45,720 bases of DNA. Source: Pseudomonas putida. Lineage in GTDB: Bacteria > Pseudomonadota > Gammaproteobacteria > Pseudomonadales > Pseudomonadaceae. The position numbers and the translations under genes were made by a program. This document shows, in pieces, positions 9,148 to 16,903 of the stretch (positions are counted from its first letter, which is position 1; each line of letters begins with the position of its first letter). Below the pieces are notes generated by a model. That model ran no database searches. It had not been told where the DNA came from and saw only the letters and a program-made list of their open reading frames with translations. The stretch is taken from assembly GCF_028682175.1 (NCBI RefSeq), contig NZ_JANHKS010000043.1:1-45720 (forward strand), given 5' to 3'.

Positions 9148-9954
9148 TCATGGGCGTCGCAGCGCCAGAATTTCAGCGCAATAGCGTTGAGCCTGTGTTG
9201 CCTGGAGTTGTATCACTTCCAGATCCGCCCTGAATCGGCGAAGCGTTCCAAGATCGAGCAACAAATTGAAATGTTGATTGATCCCGCCAACCAGCGTACT
9301 GATCCTGCTCTGTTGGGCCATGAGATTGGCCATGCCATTCATGCCAAAGGTGTAATGACGATGGGCCTCTGTCCGCATATCGCGAGCGGTCTTCAACCGA
9401 TTCGCCGGAAGATTCAAGCGTTCGGCAATCTGCAATTGCGCTGACATGAAGTCGAGAATCCGGGGCAGGACCTGGCCAAAGCTTTTGCGCGTAGCATTGA
9501 AAAGCGCCCGGTTGAAGACGGCGTAAGTTGCCCCCTGGCCCATCATTCTGACGTGGTAGTCGTACGCTTGCAGACAATGGGTAATCGGACGCAGGGCAGA
9601 GGCAGGCGGTGGCCCAGGTGGTGCTGGAATTCTGCTCAACGTTGCTGCAAGCCCGTCCGGATCTGCCGTTGACGGCGGTTGGATCTGTGGGATCAGGTAG
9701 TCGAAGAAGTACAGTGCATCGACCAGTATTTGATGAAGTTGCCGATAGCTAACCTCGTAATATCCCCCCCTCCATACCGCCATCTGCCGCTGCCCCTCCA
9801 GCATGTCCGATAAGGGGGCGGCCGGTTTTAGAAAGTCTGGAAGTGTGAACAGTGCAGCGTTGAACTGTTTGACTCTGTCTGGGGCATCCGCCAGGAACGA
9901 AACACAATCTTCAATTTCGTCGAACTGCTCCTGTGTAATAAAGGTTGCGCTCAT
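9148..9954 (-). CDS. Unrecognised helical protein, third gene of the Xax-like toxin cluster
   Basis: I do not recognise this 268-aa protein. It has no signal peptide or membrane segment and looks almost entirely alpha-helical, apart from a proline-rich linker (PAPPGPPPAS, about 128-137). The start at 9954 is fixed by a strong AAGGAGGAG; an upstream ATG at 9993 lies before that site. It follows the toxin B gene by 93 bp on the same strand, separated by a strong hairpin, and is the last gene of the cluster. By position it could be a third subunit, a chaperone or a protective protein, but nothing in the sequence decides. Its long amphipathic helices would fit a partner of helical pore-forming toxins; that is inference. 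Confidence 0.75.
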   Translation of the reverse strand: MSATFITQEQFDEIEDCVSFLADAPDRVKQFNAALFTLPDFLKPAAPLSDMLEGQRQMAVWRGGYYEVSYRQLHQILVDALYFFDYLIPQIQPPSTADPDGLAATLSRIPAPPGPPPASALRPITHCLQAYDYHVRMMGQGATYAVFNRALFNATRKSFGQVLPRILDFMSAQLQIAERLNLPANRLKTARDMRTEAHRHYTFGMNGMANLMAQQSRISTLVGGINQHFNLLLDLGTLRRFRADLEVIQLQATQAQRYCAEILALRRP

Positions 9955-9978
9955 ATCTCCTCCTTGAGATGTGGCGAA

Positions 9979-10009
9979 GCCAGAACGATGCACGAGTCAT
10001 CGTTCTGGC
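9979..10009 (-). other. Intercistronic stem-loop between toxin B and third gene
   Basis: A perfect 12-bp stem (9979-9990 with 9998-10009) around a 7-base loop lies in the 93-bp gap. No T-run follows on the minus strand. It is more likely an RNA stability or processing element, or a weak attenuator, than a full terminator. Confidence 0.7.
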
Positions 10010-10047
10010 AAGTATCGAAGTGATACCCTGAAGCTAACGTGCAGGTG

Positions 10048-11049
10048 TCAGCCGAAGACCTTCACATGCTTGGCCAAGGCCTCGACATCAACGATAAACT
10101 GATTCACAGCGTCGTCGTTCTCTGCCGCAACCTTTTTATGGACGCTGAGAAACGACCGGCTCGACTGCATGATCTTTTCAAACTCGCCGACGTAGTCCAC
10201 CCGGTGCTCATCGAACGTATGGCTGGCGTTGATCAACTCCTCTTTCTGGTGAATCAAGCGCAGCTTGTCCATTTTATCCATGCCGCACTTGACCAGGTCG
10301 TCGATCTGCTTACGGACGACATTGCGTGCTTCCACCAGATCGAGGAAGTTCAGGAACGACTCGAGTTGCTTCAGGATGTCCTGTGCCATCTCGATGGCTT
10401 TTTCCAGGGCGGCAGCTTCAGGGCCGCCTTTGGCAAGGGCGGCAAGCGCCTTGGCATCCAGCAGAGTCTCCTTGCCGACTTCGACAAAGTCCTTGGACTC
10501 GATCAACGCAATCGCTTCGCTCAGATCACGGCGTTTCTGCTCAAGCTCCGCCTGGCGCTCCTCAATGCCCTGGATTTCACCAGGCAGACGCTCCTTGTCT
10601 TCTGCCAGTTGAACAAGATGTCTGGTCGTGACACTACGGTCCACGGTTTCACCCAAAGGCGAAAACAGAGTGTTCAGAACGGTCTGGTGTTTGCTGACGA
10701 TGTCGACAATCACATTGATTCGTTGATCGATGTCTTCCAGGATTTCCTCTCGATCAGAGTCTGGGGCGCCGTCGAGTTCCTTTTGATAACCCCGCAGTGT
10801 TCGAACGTTGACGCCGACTTTGGTATCCAGAGTCTGGACCGCTTCGCGCAGTTTGAAATCCGCATCGCGCAGGGCGTTGTCGACACGCACCACGCCTGCA
10901 TGCAGCATGGGCAGGTAGTCGGTCTGGATAAAAAGGCGTTTGACATCGATGGTCGAGTTGTTCGCATGCTGGGATGCCAGGCGCAGCGCGGTAACATCCA
11001 GTTCGGGGTAATCGACGTTGGAGGGAAAGTAGGTAATATTGCTCATCAT
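10048..11049 (-). CDS. xaxB: Alpha-xenorhabdolysin-like binary toxin, subunit B (XaxB/YaxB-like)
   Basis: This 333-aa helical protein follows the XaxA-like gene. Its start codons (ATGATG at 11049 and 11046) overlap the upstream stop, with GGAG in front, which indicates coupled translation. Long heptad-like stretches fit the elongated ClyA-type helical fold: residues about 110-150, then ERLPGEIQGIEERQAELEQK and the KAIEMAQDILKQLESFLNFLDL segment. No signal peptide is seen. In the Xenorhabdus/Yersinia systems subunit B binds membrane, recruits subunit A and forms the joint pore. Recognition rests on order, length (about 330-350 aa for XaxB) and general sequence character. I could not run a profile search. 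Confidence 0.78.
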   Translation of the reverse strand: MMSNITYFPSNVDYPELDVTALRLASQHANNSTIDVKRLFIQTDYLPMLHAGVVRVDNALRDADFKLREAVQTLDTKVGVNVRTLRGYQKELDGAPDSDREEILEDIDQRINVIVDIVSKHQTVLNTLFSPLGETVDRSVTTRHLVQLAEDKERLPGEIQGIEERQAELEQKRRDLSEAIALIESKDFVEVGKETLLDAKALAALAKGGPEAAALEKAIEMAQDILKQLESFLNFLDLVEARNVVRKQIDDLVKCGMDKMDKLRLIHQKEELINASHTFDEHRVDYVGEFEKIMQSSRSFLSVHKKVAAENDDAVNQFIVDVEALAKHVKVFG

Positions 11050-12239
11050 TGATCTCCGTATTCTTCTCTGAATTCCCGGTCTGCCTGTGCAAACACGTCC
11101 AGTAACTTTTGGGCGTCCACTTCAATGGTTTCCCAAGGCTTCACTACCAGTTCGAACTGATTCTTGAATCGGCGCATGGACAGGCCGTCGTTGATGCCAT
11201 CGACTTCACTGACAGACTCGGCAATGAACGTGCCCAGCTTGTTCCAGACAGTGATCAGGTTCTTGGTAGCGATATCGGCGTCGATAACGATCAGGTCCAG
11301 GTCCTGCATGTCCATGCGAACCCGGCCCAGGGATGCCAGAATCCGGTTTTTCGTTTCCATGCGTGCAATGTCGGCTTCCTGATCCTTGCGCATCTTGTTG
11401 CGCTCCTTGCGGATCTTTTCGGCTTCGACACTGGAATAGATCATCACAATCAGATTGCCCTGGCCCGCCGCTTCAAGGGCCTTGTTGACCATCTTTTTGT
11501 ATTCTTCGGTTTTTTCCTGAATATCCTTGGCGCGGTTATCAATCTTTGTTTGCAGTGCCCTGATTTCGACATCCAGATTGTTATTGTCGATGCACGCCAG
11601 TCTGAGCTTGACTTCCGGGGCGACGCGATTGGCCAACTGGTACCCGAATGCGTCCAGGCGCGCCTTGATGCCCAGCGCTTCTGCCTCGCGCTCGCGCACC
11701 TTGTCCAGAATCTTGTCCAGGTAATAACCCAGGTCGTCTTTGTCTGCCGGGTCTATGCCTGGAAACTTGATGCCCAGTTCAAGTTCAACCCTGCGCAAGT
11801 CTTCCAGGGTTTTGATGTCGTATTTCTCGACGAGCCCAAGCGCTTTGATATCGTCGAGCACTTCACCCATGCTCTTGCCATACACTTGCATGGAGCCTGC
11901 AAACACCACCAGTTTGTCACTGACGGTCAGCAGGTCCGTGCGCAGTGGGTTCCACAGGCTGGCGTGGCCATGAATGAGTTTGAACGAGCCCTGGAAGTCC
12001 ACGGCTTCCAGTCCGTTGCCTGCGCCGCTTTCATAACCCAGGTAGTTGATGACATCTTTCAACTGGGTAGGAAGTGCAAGGCCTTTGAGCTCGTAGCGTT
12101 TGAGGTTGATAAGTTGATCTTTGGTCAGAATCAGACCACTGTCCCGGGTTTCGCTGTCCGCTGTTCCCACCGACTGGCTGAAGAACATTGCCGGATCAGC
12201 GGCGGCATCGTCCACGATGCGTTGAATCGATTGAGGCAT
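11046..12239 (-). CDS. xaxA: Alpha-xenorhabdolysin-like binary toxin, subunit A (XaxA/YaxA-like)
   Basis: This 397-aa protein has the XaxA pattern: a globular helical start with NLKRYELKGLALPT (45-58), a segment GNLIVMIYSSVEAEKIRKERN (261-281) that matches the membrane-active hairpin region of XaxA, and long coiled-coil helices on both sides (about 180-255 and 275-345). There is no signal peptide, as in known Xax proteins. Two ATGs exist (12245, 12239). I prefer 12239 because AAAGGA sits 9 bases before it and only 3 before the other. The local GC is lower than in the flanking iron and decarboxylase genes, which suggests acquisition. Subunit A inserts the pore helix in characterised relatives. 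The target here could be insect, amoebal or other eukaryotic cells; this is inference. Confidence 0.82.
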   Translation of the reverse strand: MPQSIQRIVDDAAADPAMFFSQSVGTADSETRDSGLILTKDQLINLKRYELKGLALPTQLKDVINYLGYESGAGNGLEAVDFQGSFKLIHGHASLWNPLRTDLLTVSDKLVVFAGSMQVYGKSMGEVLDDIKALGLVEKYDIKTLEDLRRVELELGIKFPGIDPADKDDLGYYLDKILDKVREREAEALGIKARLDAFGYQLANRVAPEVKLRLACIDNNNLDVEIRALQTKIDNRAKDIQEKTEEYKKMVNKALEAAGQGNLIVMIYSSVEAEKIRKERNKMRKDQEADIARMETKNRILASLGRVRMDMQDLDLIVIDADIATKNLITVWNKLGTFIAESVSEVDGINDGLSMRRFKNQFELVVKPWETIEVDAQKLLDVFAQADREFREEYGDQ

Positions 12240-12245
12240 GATCAT

Positions 12246-12511
12246 TAATCCTTTAATGACGGTTGTTGAGTTGCCTGGTGTGCAGTCATGAGTTGCTGTG
12301 TGAAGTTGCCTGCACGCTTGAAGACTAAGTTGTCATTCGATTAACGTCAAAGTGAAAACGTATTCTTACTTTGTAGGAATTTTCGGGTGCGAAAAGTTAC
12401 AAATAGCCAGAGCCTTGATTGGCAAGGCTGGAAGGAAGTTTTGAAACATCTACTTGTGCAATTGGAAAAGACGTCGCTCTATAACATTAAGTTTCGAGCG
12501 ACTGTTTTACT
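12246..12511. promoter_or_regulatory. AT-rich upstream region of the Xax-like operon
   Basis: The gap before xaxA is strikingly AT-rich: about 37% GC over 12361-12420, against about 60% or more in flanking core genes. It must contain the toxin promoter on the minus strand. A TTGACG box near 12350 has only a poor -10 (TAGTCT) 17 bases on, so I do not call a precise promoter. AT-rich DNA here would suit silencing by an MvaT/H-NS-type protein, which is inference. Confidence 0.45.
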
Positions 12512-13309
12512 CTATTGATCAGTCTCTGAAAGCCGGGCAAATTCTGCCTTGTCGCTGCCATCGCCCAATTGCGCAGCGCGCTCGTGATACCTGATTGCCA
12601 TTGCACGAACATCAGGATGGGCAGCGTCCAGCAGCGCCTTGCGGCTGACGCGAAGAAAATTCAGGTTGCCGATGCGCAAGGCGGTTTCCAGCCAGATGAG
12701 CGCCTGTTCGATCCGGCCCTGATCCACCAGCACGGCGGCGTGACTGAACTGCCCACGAAAATCCCCGCCTTCGGCTGCGCGTCGATACCAGTCGTGGGCC
12801 GCTGGCAGGTCGCGCTCGCAACACACACCCTCTTCCAGATAGCGGCCCAGCATGTTCATCGACTTGGCGTGGCCCAGGTGCGCCGCCCTGGTGTAGCAGG
12901 CCAGTGCCCGGGCCTGATCCTTGTTGACCCCGCGGCCGGTGGCCAGCAGGTTGCCGTAGTTGTAGAAGCCCCAGTCCAGCTCGGCTTCTGCGGCCTGGCG
13001 GTAGAATTCGGCGGCCCTGGCGGCGTCCGGTTCGCAGCCCCAGCCATGTTCATGGCAGCGCCCGGCCATGTTGGTGGCCATGGCATGGCCGTTGCGCGCG
13101 GCGATCTGGAACCAGGTCAGGGCCAGTGCGGCGTCCTGTTCGATGCCGGTGCCGTCCAGCAGGATCTGTCCGAGCAGGGCCTGGGCGTCGGGAAGGTTCC
13201 GTTGCGCCGCCATGAGGATTGCCTTGGCGGCACTGGCGGGGTTGTCCTGCAGCATGGCGCGCAGTTGGTCGCCATCGAGCACATCGTCACGTCGCAGCGT
13301 CCAGTTCAT
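12512..13309 (-). CDS. Sel1-like repeat (TPR) protein of the piu locus
   Basis: The 265-aa protein is built of tandem Sel1-like helical repeats. Repeating units include DAQALLGQILLDGTGIEQDA, AARNGHAMATNMAGRCHEHG, YNYGNLLATGRGVNKDQ and AKSMNMLGRYLEEG. Such repeats form a solenoid that mediates protein-protein contacts. No signal peptide is visible. It lies just downstream of piuC on the same strand with a 3-bp gap, so the two are almost certainly co-transcribed. This matches PA4516 next to piuC in P. aeruginosa as I remember it. Its exact role in iron uptake is unknown. Confidence 0.88.
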   Translation of the reverse strand: MNWTLRRDDVLDGDQLRAMLQDNPASAAKAILMAAQRNLPDAQALLGQILLDGTGIEQDAALALTWFQIAARNGHAMATNMAGRCHEHGWGCEPDAARAAEFYRQAAEAELDWGFYNYGNLLATGRGVNKDQARALACYTRAAHLGHAKSMNMLGRYLEEGVCCERDLPAAHDWYRRAAEGGDFRGQFSHAAVLVDQGRIEQALIWLETALRIGNLNFLRVSRKALLDAAHPDVRAMAIRYHERAAQLGDGSDKAEFARLSETDQ

Positions 13310-13312
13310 CGA

Positions 13313-13993
13313 TCAGACCTCGACCCATTGGCGCAGCAGGTTGTGGTAGGTGCCGGTGAGCTGGATCAGCGAGGGGTGGTCGGGCACGTCGCGGCTCAGT
13401 TGCTGGATGGCACTGTCCATTTCAAACAGCAGCGTGCGGTGGCCGTCGTCGCGCACCAGGCTCTGGGTCCAGAAAAACGAAGCGTAACGCGCACCACGGG
13501 TCACGGCGTTGACCTTGTGCAGGCTGGTGGCGGGGTAGAGCAGCAAATCGCCGGCGGGCAGTTTGACCTGGCGGGTGCCGAAGGTGTCCTGGATCACCAG
13601 TTCGCCGCCGTCGTAATCGTCGGGGTCGCTGAAGAACAGCGTCGACGACAGGTCGGTACGCACCCGTTCGATGTTGCCCCTGGCCTGGCGCACGGCGTTG
13701 TCGATGTGGAAGTCGAAGCTGCCGCCGCCGGTGTAGCAGTTGAGCAGGGGCGGGAAGACCTTGTGCGGCAGCGCGGCCGACATGAACAGCGGGTTCTGCC
13801 ACAAGCGTTCGAGCATCGCCGCGCCGATTTCCTTGGCCAGCGGATGGCCTTCGGGCAGCTGCAGATTGTGCTTGGCCTTTGCCGACTGGTGGCCGGCGGT
13901 GATCTTGCCGTCGGCCCAGTCGGTCTGCTCCAGCGCCTGACGGATGCGCAGCACTTCCTCGCGGGTAAACAGGCCAGGGATGTGCAGGAGCAT
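13313..13993 (-). CDS. piuC: PKHD-type Fe(II)/2-oxoglutarate hydroxylase PiuC
   Basis: The 226-aa product is a 2-oxoglutarate/Fe(II) dioxygenase of the PiuC/YbiX family. The metal and co-substrate residues are visible: H96 and D98 in FDFHIDN, H159 in TSLHKV and R169 in GARYASFFW. I chose the ATG at 13993 because it gives exactly the usual family length and N-terminus (MLLHIPGLFT). In-frame ATGs at 14008 and 14137 add unlikely residues, and the latter runs through the promoter region. The gene is divergent from piuA, with Fur-box-like DNA between them. The substrate is not settled; the family is linked to siderophore-iron uptake. Confidence 0.92.
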   Translation of the reverse strand: MLLHIPGLFTREEVLRIRQALEQTDWADGKITAGHQSAKAKHNLQLPEGHPLAKEIGAAMLERLWQNPLFMSAALPHKVFPPLLNCYTGGGSFDFHIDNAVRQARGNIERVRTDLSSTLFFSDPDDYDGGELVIQDTFGTRQVKLPAGDLLLYPATSLHKVNAVTRGARYASFFWTQSLVRDDGHRTLLFEMDSAIQQLSRDVPDHPSLIQLTGTYHNLLRQWVEV

Positions 13994-14026
13994 GAAGACG
14001 CCACTCATTATCGAAAAAGGTAGCGA

Positions 14027-14046
14027 ATGGTAGTGATTCTTATTGG
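14027..14046 (-). promoter_or_regulatory. Fur-box-like site upstream of piuC
   Basis: The sequence TAGTGATTCTTATT and its flanks resemble the GATAATGATTCTTATT form of the Fur box. It lies about 35-55 bases upstream of the piuC start, where Fur would block transcription when iron is plentiful. Confidence 0.55.
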
Positions 14047-14130
14047 ATGTGTAAAACCCGCGCGGACGCGTGGACGAACGAGGGTGAAAAATCCGTAAAG
14101 CGAAATTGTAAAGAATGTAAGTTATCTGCA

Positions 14131-14149
14131 AATACAAATTACTCTCATC
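14131..14149 (+). promoter_or_regulatory. Fur-box-like site upstream of piuA
   Basis: The stretch AATACAAATTACTCTCATC resembles the AATTATTCTCATT half of a Fur box. It lies about 45-60 bases before the piuA start, and the surrounding DNA is AT-rich, as expected for an iron-regulated promoter. Confidence 0.45.
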
Positions 14150-14192
14150 TATATTCCGCGACCTCTACATTCCTTGGGGAAGGAAAATCACG

Positions 14193-16523
14193 ATGTCGCG
14201 CCTCTCGCTCCAACCGTCTGTCAGTTCACCACGGCTTCTCGTTTCGGCGATTGGCATGGCCGTCACCGCAATGTCCGCGTCGCAGATGGCCCATGCCGCC
14301 GACGAAGCCGAGAACGCCAAGGGCGGTGCCATCTCGCTGGGCGCGACCAGCATCACCGGCGAAGCCCAGGAATCGAAGGACTACAAGACCGAGAAGAGCG
14401 CGTCGCAGAAATACACCGCACCGCTGTCGGACACGCCACGTTCGGTCACTGTGATTCCTCAGCAGGTACTGAAGGACACCGCAGCCACTTCGCTGCAGGA
14501 CGCGCTGCGTACCGTGCCGGGCATCACCTTCGGTGCCGGTGAAGGCGGTAACCCGCAGGGCGACCGTCCGTTCATTCGCGGCTTCGACGCCCAGGGCGAC
14601 ACCTATATCGACGGCGTGCGTGACACCGGTGCCCAGAGCCGCGAAATCTTCGACATCGAATCGATCGAAGTGAGCAAGGGCCCGAACTCGGCCTTTGGCG
14701 GACGCGGCTCGGCGGGCGGCAGCATCAACCTGGTCAGCAAGTTGCCCAAGGCCAACGACTTCACCGAAGGCAGCTTCACCTACGGCACCGACCAGACCCG
14801 CCGCTACACCCTGGACGTGAACCGCAAGTTCCTCGACACCGCAGCGTTCCGCCTGAACCTGATGAGCCACGAGCAGAACGTCGCCGGTCGTGACGCCATC
14901 AACTACGACCGTTGGGGCGTAGCGCCGTCGGTGACCTTCGGCTTGGGCACTGAAAACCGCCTGAACCTCAGCTACTACCATGTGGAAGGCAACGACCTGC
15001 CGGATTCGGGCATTCCCTACGGTTACGGTTCGACCTCGGCCACCGCTGTGCATGTGCACGACAAACCCACCGACGGCGGCAACAGCAACAACTTCTATGG
15101 CCTGAAGGACCGTGACTTCCGCAAGACACGCAGCGACATCTCGACCATCAGCTTCGAGCATGACTTCAACGAAGACATGACGCTGAAAAACACCTTCCGC
15201 CACGGCAACGTCGGCCAGGACTACATCCTGACCCAGCCGGACGACAGCCAGCACAACGTCAACACCCGTGGCACCGTCTGGCGCCGTGCCAACGCCCGGG
15301 TCAGCACCACTGAAACCACCACCAACCAGACCGACCTGTTCGGCCAGTTCCAGTTGCTTGGCCTGAAGAACAGCTACTCCACCGGTATCGAACTGACCCG
15401 TGAAGTGAGCAAGGTCAGCGGCTACACCTTCGCCAACCCGGCCAACACCAACCCGACCGCAGCTTCGCCTGGCGGCGTGGGCTGCCAGGTGGGTGAAGTC
15501 TACGGCGGCACCTGTACTTCGCTGGCCAATCCGAACCCCGATGACGATTACACCGGCACCATCGCGCGCAACTACAAAGGCACCAACACCATCGGCTTCA
15601 CCCGTTCGGTGTATGCCTTCGACACCATCGAGCTGAGCCCGCAGTGGCAGGTCAACCTGGGCACGCGTTTCGACAGCTTCGACACCAAGGCCAAGACCGA
15701 CAGCCTCACTGCCGCGACCACCCGCAGCAAGAACACCAGCAATTTCTGGAACTGGCAGGCCGGTGTGGTCTACAAGCCGGTTGAAAACGGCAGCATCTAT
15801 ACCTCGTTCGCCACCTCGGCCACTCCGCCGGGCGGCATGCTCAACGAAGGTATCGACGGCAACGGACTGGTGGCTGACGGCAGCATCGTGAGCAGCGACC
15901 TGGAACCGGAAACCACCAAGAACTACGAGCTGGGCACCAAGTGGGACTTCCTCAATGATCGCCTGTCGCTGACCGCGGCGGTGTTCCGCACCGAGAAGAC
16001 CAACACCCGTGTGCTGGTGAGCAACAACACCTACGCCAACGCCGGCGAGAGCCGTGTCGATGGTGTGGAACTGTCGGCCAGCGGCAAGATCACCGATCAG
16101 TGGCAGGTCTTCGCCGGCTACAGCTACCTGGACAGCGAACTGGTCGATCCGGGCGCCAACGGCAACACCCGCACCAATACCGTGATCGCCGGCGCCAACC
16201 CGAACAAGGGCAACGAGCTGCCTAACACGGCCAAGCACAGCGCCAGCCTGTGGACCACCTACGACATCACGCCGAAGCTGACCGTTGGCGGTGGCGCGTT
16301 CTACGTCGGTGAAGTCTGGGGTGATACGGCCAACACCGTTTACGTACCGTCCTACACCCGTTACGACGCCATGGCTTCGTACAAGCTGACCAAGAACGTC
16401 GATCTGCAACTGAACGTGCAGAACCTGACCGACAAGACCTACTACGACAAGGCCTACGCGGCGCACTTCGCCAACCAGGCAGCCGGTCGCACGGCGTTGC
16501 TGACCACCAGCTTCCACTTCTAA
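14193..16523 (+). CDS. piuA: TonB-dependent catecholate-type siderophore receptor PiuA
   Basis: This 776-aa outer-membrane receptor imports ferric siderophores (Fiu/PiuA group, catecholate-type ligands) using TonB-ExbB-ExbD energy. It has a long signal peptide ending SQMAHA (about residue 35). A plug domain follows with the SDTPRSVTVIPQQVLKD and RPFIRGFDAQGDTYIDGVRD regions. The beta-barrel ends in the typical aromatic C-terminus (TTSFHF). The start ATG at 14193 follows GGGGAAGGA. The length is right for the family. It is divergent from piuC and followed by a strong terminator before piuB. In P. aeruginosa this receptor also admits siderophore-antibiotic conjugates. Confidence 0.93.
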   Translation: MSRLSLQPSVSSPRLLVSAIGMAVTAMSASQMAHAADEAENAKGGAISLGATSITGEAQESKDYKTEKSASQKYTAPLSDTPRSVTVIPQQVLKDTAATSLQDALRTVPGITFGAGEGGNPQGDRPFIRGFDAQGDTYIDGVRDTGAQSREIFDIESIEVSKGPNSAFGGRGSAGGSINLVSKLPKANDFTEGSFTYGTDQTRRYTLDVNRKFLDTAAFRLNLMSHEQNVAGRDAINYDRWGVAPSVTFGLGTENRLNLSYYHVEGNDLPDSGIPYGYGSTSATAVHVHDKPTDGGNSNNFYGLKDRDFRKTRSDISTISFEHDFNEDMTLKNTFRHGNVGQDYILTQPDDSQHNVNTRGTVWRRANARVSTTETTTNQTDLFGQFQLLGLKNSYSTGIELTREVSKVSGYTFANPANTNPTAASPGGVGCQVGEVYGGTCTSLANPNPDDDYTGTIARNYKGTNTIGFTRSVYAFDTIELSPQWQVNLGTRFDSFDTKAKTDSLTAATTRSKNTSNFWNWQAGVVYKPVENGSIYTSFATSATPPGGMLNEGIDGNGLVADGSIVSSDLEPETTKNYELGTKWDFLNDRLSLTAAVFRTEKTNTRVLVSNNTYANAGESRVDGVELSASGKITDQWQVFAGYSYLDSELVDPGANGNTRTNTVIAGANPNKGNELPNTAKHSASLWTTYDITPKLTVGGGAFYVGEVWGDTANTVYVPSYTRYDAMASYKLTKNVDLQLNVQNLTDKTYYDKAYAAHFANQAAGRTALLTTSFHF

Positions 16524-16536
16524 GCAGCATGAGTGG

Positions 16537-16572
16537 AAAAGCCCCGCTTGCCATTGGTGAGCGGGGCTTTTG
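16537..16572 (+). terminator. Intrinsic terminator of piuA
   Basis: A perfect stem AAAAGCCCCGCT / AGCGGGGCTTTT closes an 11-base loop, with the 3' arm ending in a T-run. It lies 13 bases after the piuA stop. Confidence 0.9.
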
Positions 16573-16611
16573 CGTGAAGAGCATGGTTACGCTTTTGATT
16601 CTGGCCGAAGG

Positions 16612-16744
16612 CCGTAGGAGCTGGCTTGCCTGCGATCTGCTGCGCAGCAGCAGTAAAACCGGATAGCTCGGTGTGTCAGGCAGGCTGCGTGTACAGGACT
16701 TGCTGGCGCTTCGCGCCAGATCGCAGGCAAGCCAGCTCCTACGG
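16612..16744. repeat. REP inverted pair between piuA and piuB
   Basis: Arms 16612-16638 and 16718-16744 are perfect 27-bp reverse complements of the GTAGGAGCTGGCTTGCC REP type. Further short palindromes (ctgctgcgcagcag, ggcgcttcgcgcc) lie in the 79-base loop. Confidence 0.88.
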
Positions 16745-16840
16745 GCTTCGCCCAGAATCAAAAACAGAGCGTGTGCCCTGCGGGCAGAATCAAGAGTGTG
16801 TTTGTGTCCGGTCTGTGACCGAACAAAGAATCAGCCACGG

Positions 16841-16870
16841 ATGAGAATGCATTCCGTTTGTGCGCATAAT
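16841..16870 (+). promoter_or_regulatory. Candidate Fur-regulated promoter of piuB
   Basis: ATGAGAATGCATTCCG contains the palindrome GAATGCATTC and resembles a Fur box. It covers the -35 position relative to a CATAAT -10 (16865-16870). Fur binding here would occlude RNA polymerase. The piuB GTG start is 34 bases further on. Confidence 0.55.
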
Positions 16871-16903
16871 GCGCGTCGCTGCGGGTTATCGAGGTGATCG
16901 AGG

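Noticed and set aside
12320..12360. Sigma-70 promoter for the Xax-like operon (TTGACG with TAGTCT)
   Set aside because: The -10 matches at only three of six positions, so I note the AT-rich region but do not place the promoter.
14009..14137. Longer piuC start
   Set aside because: It runs through the Fur-box-like promoter region and would make the protein 48 residues longer than the family.
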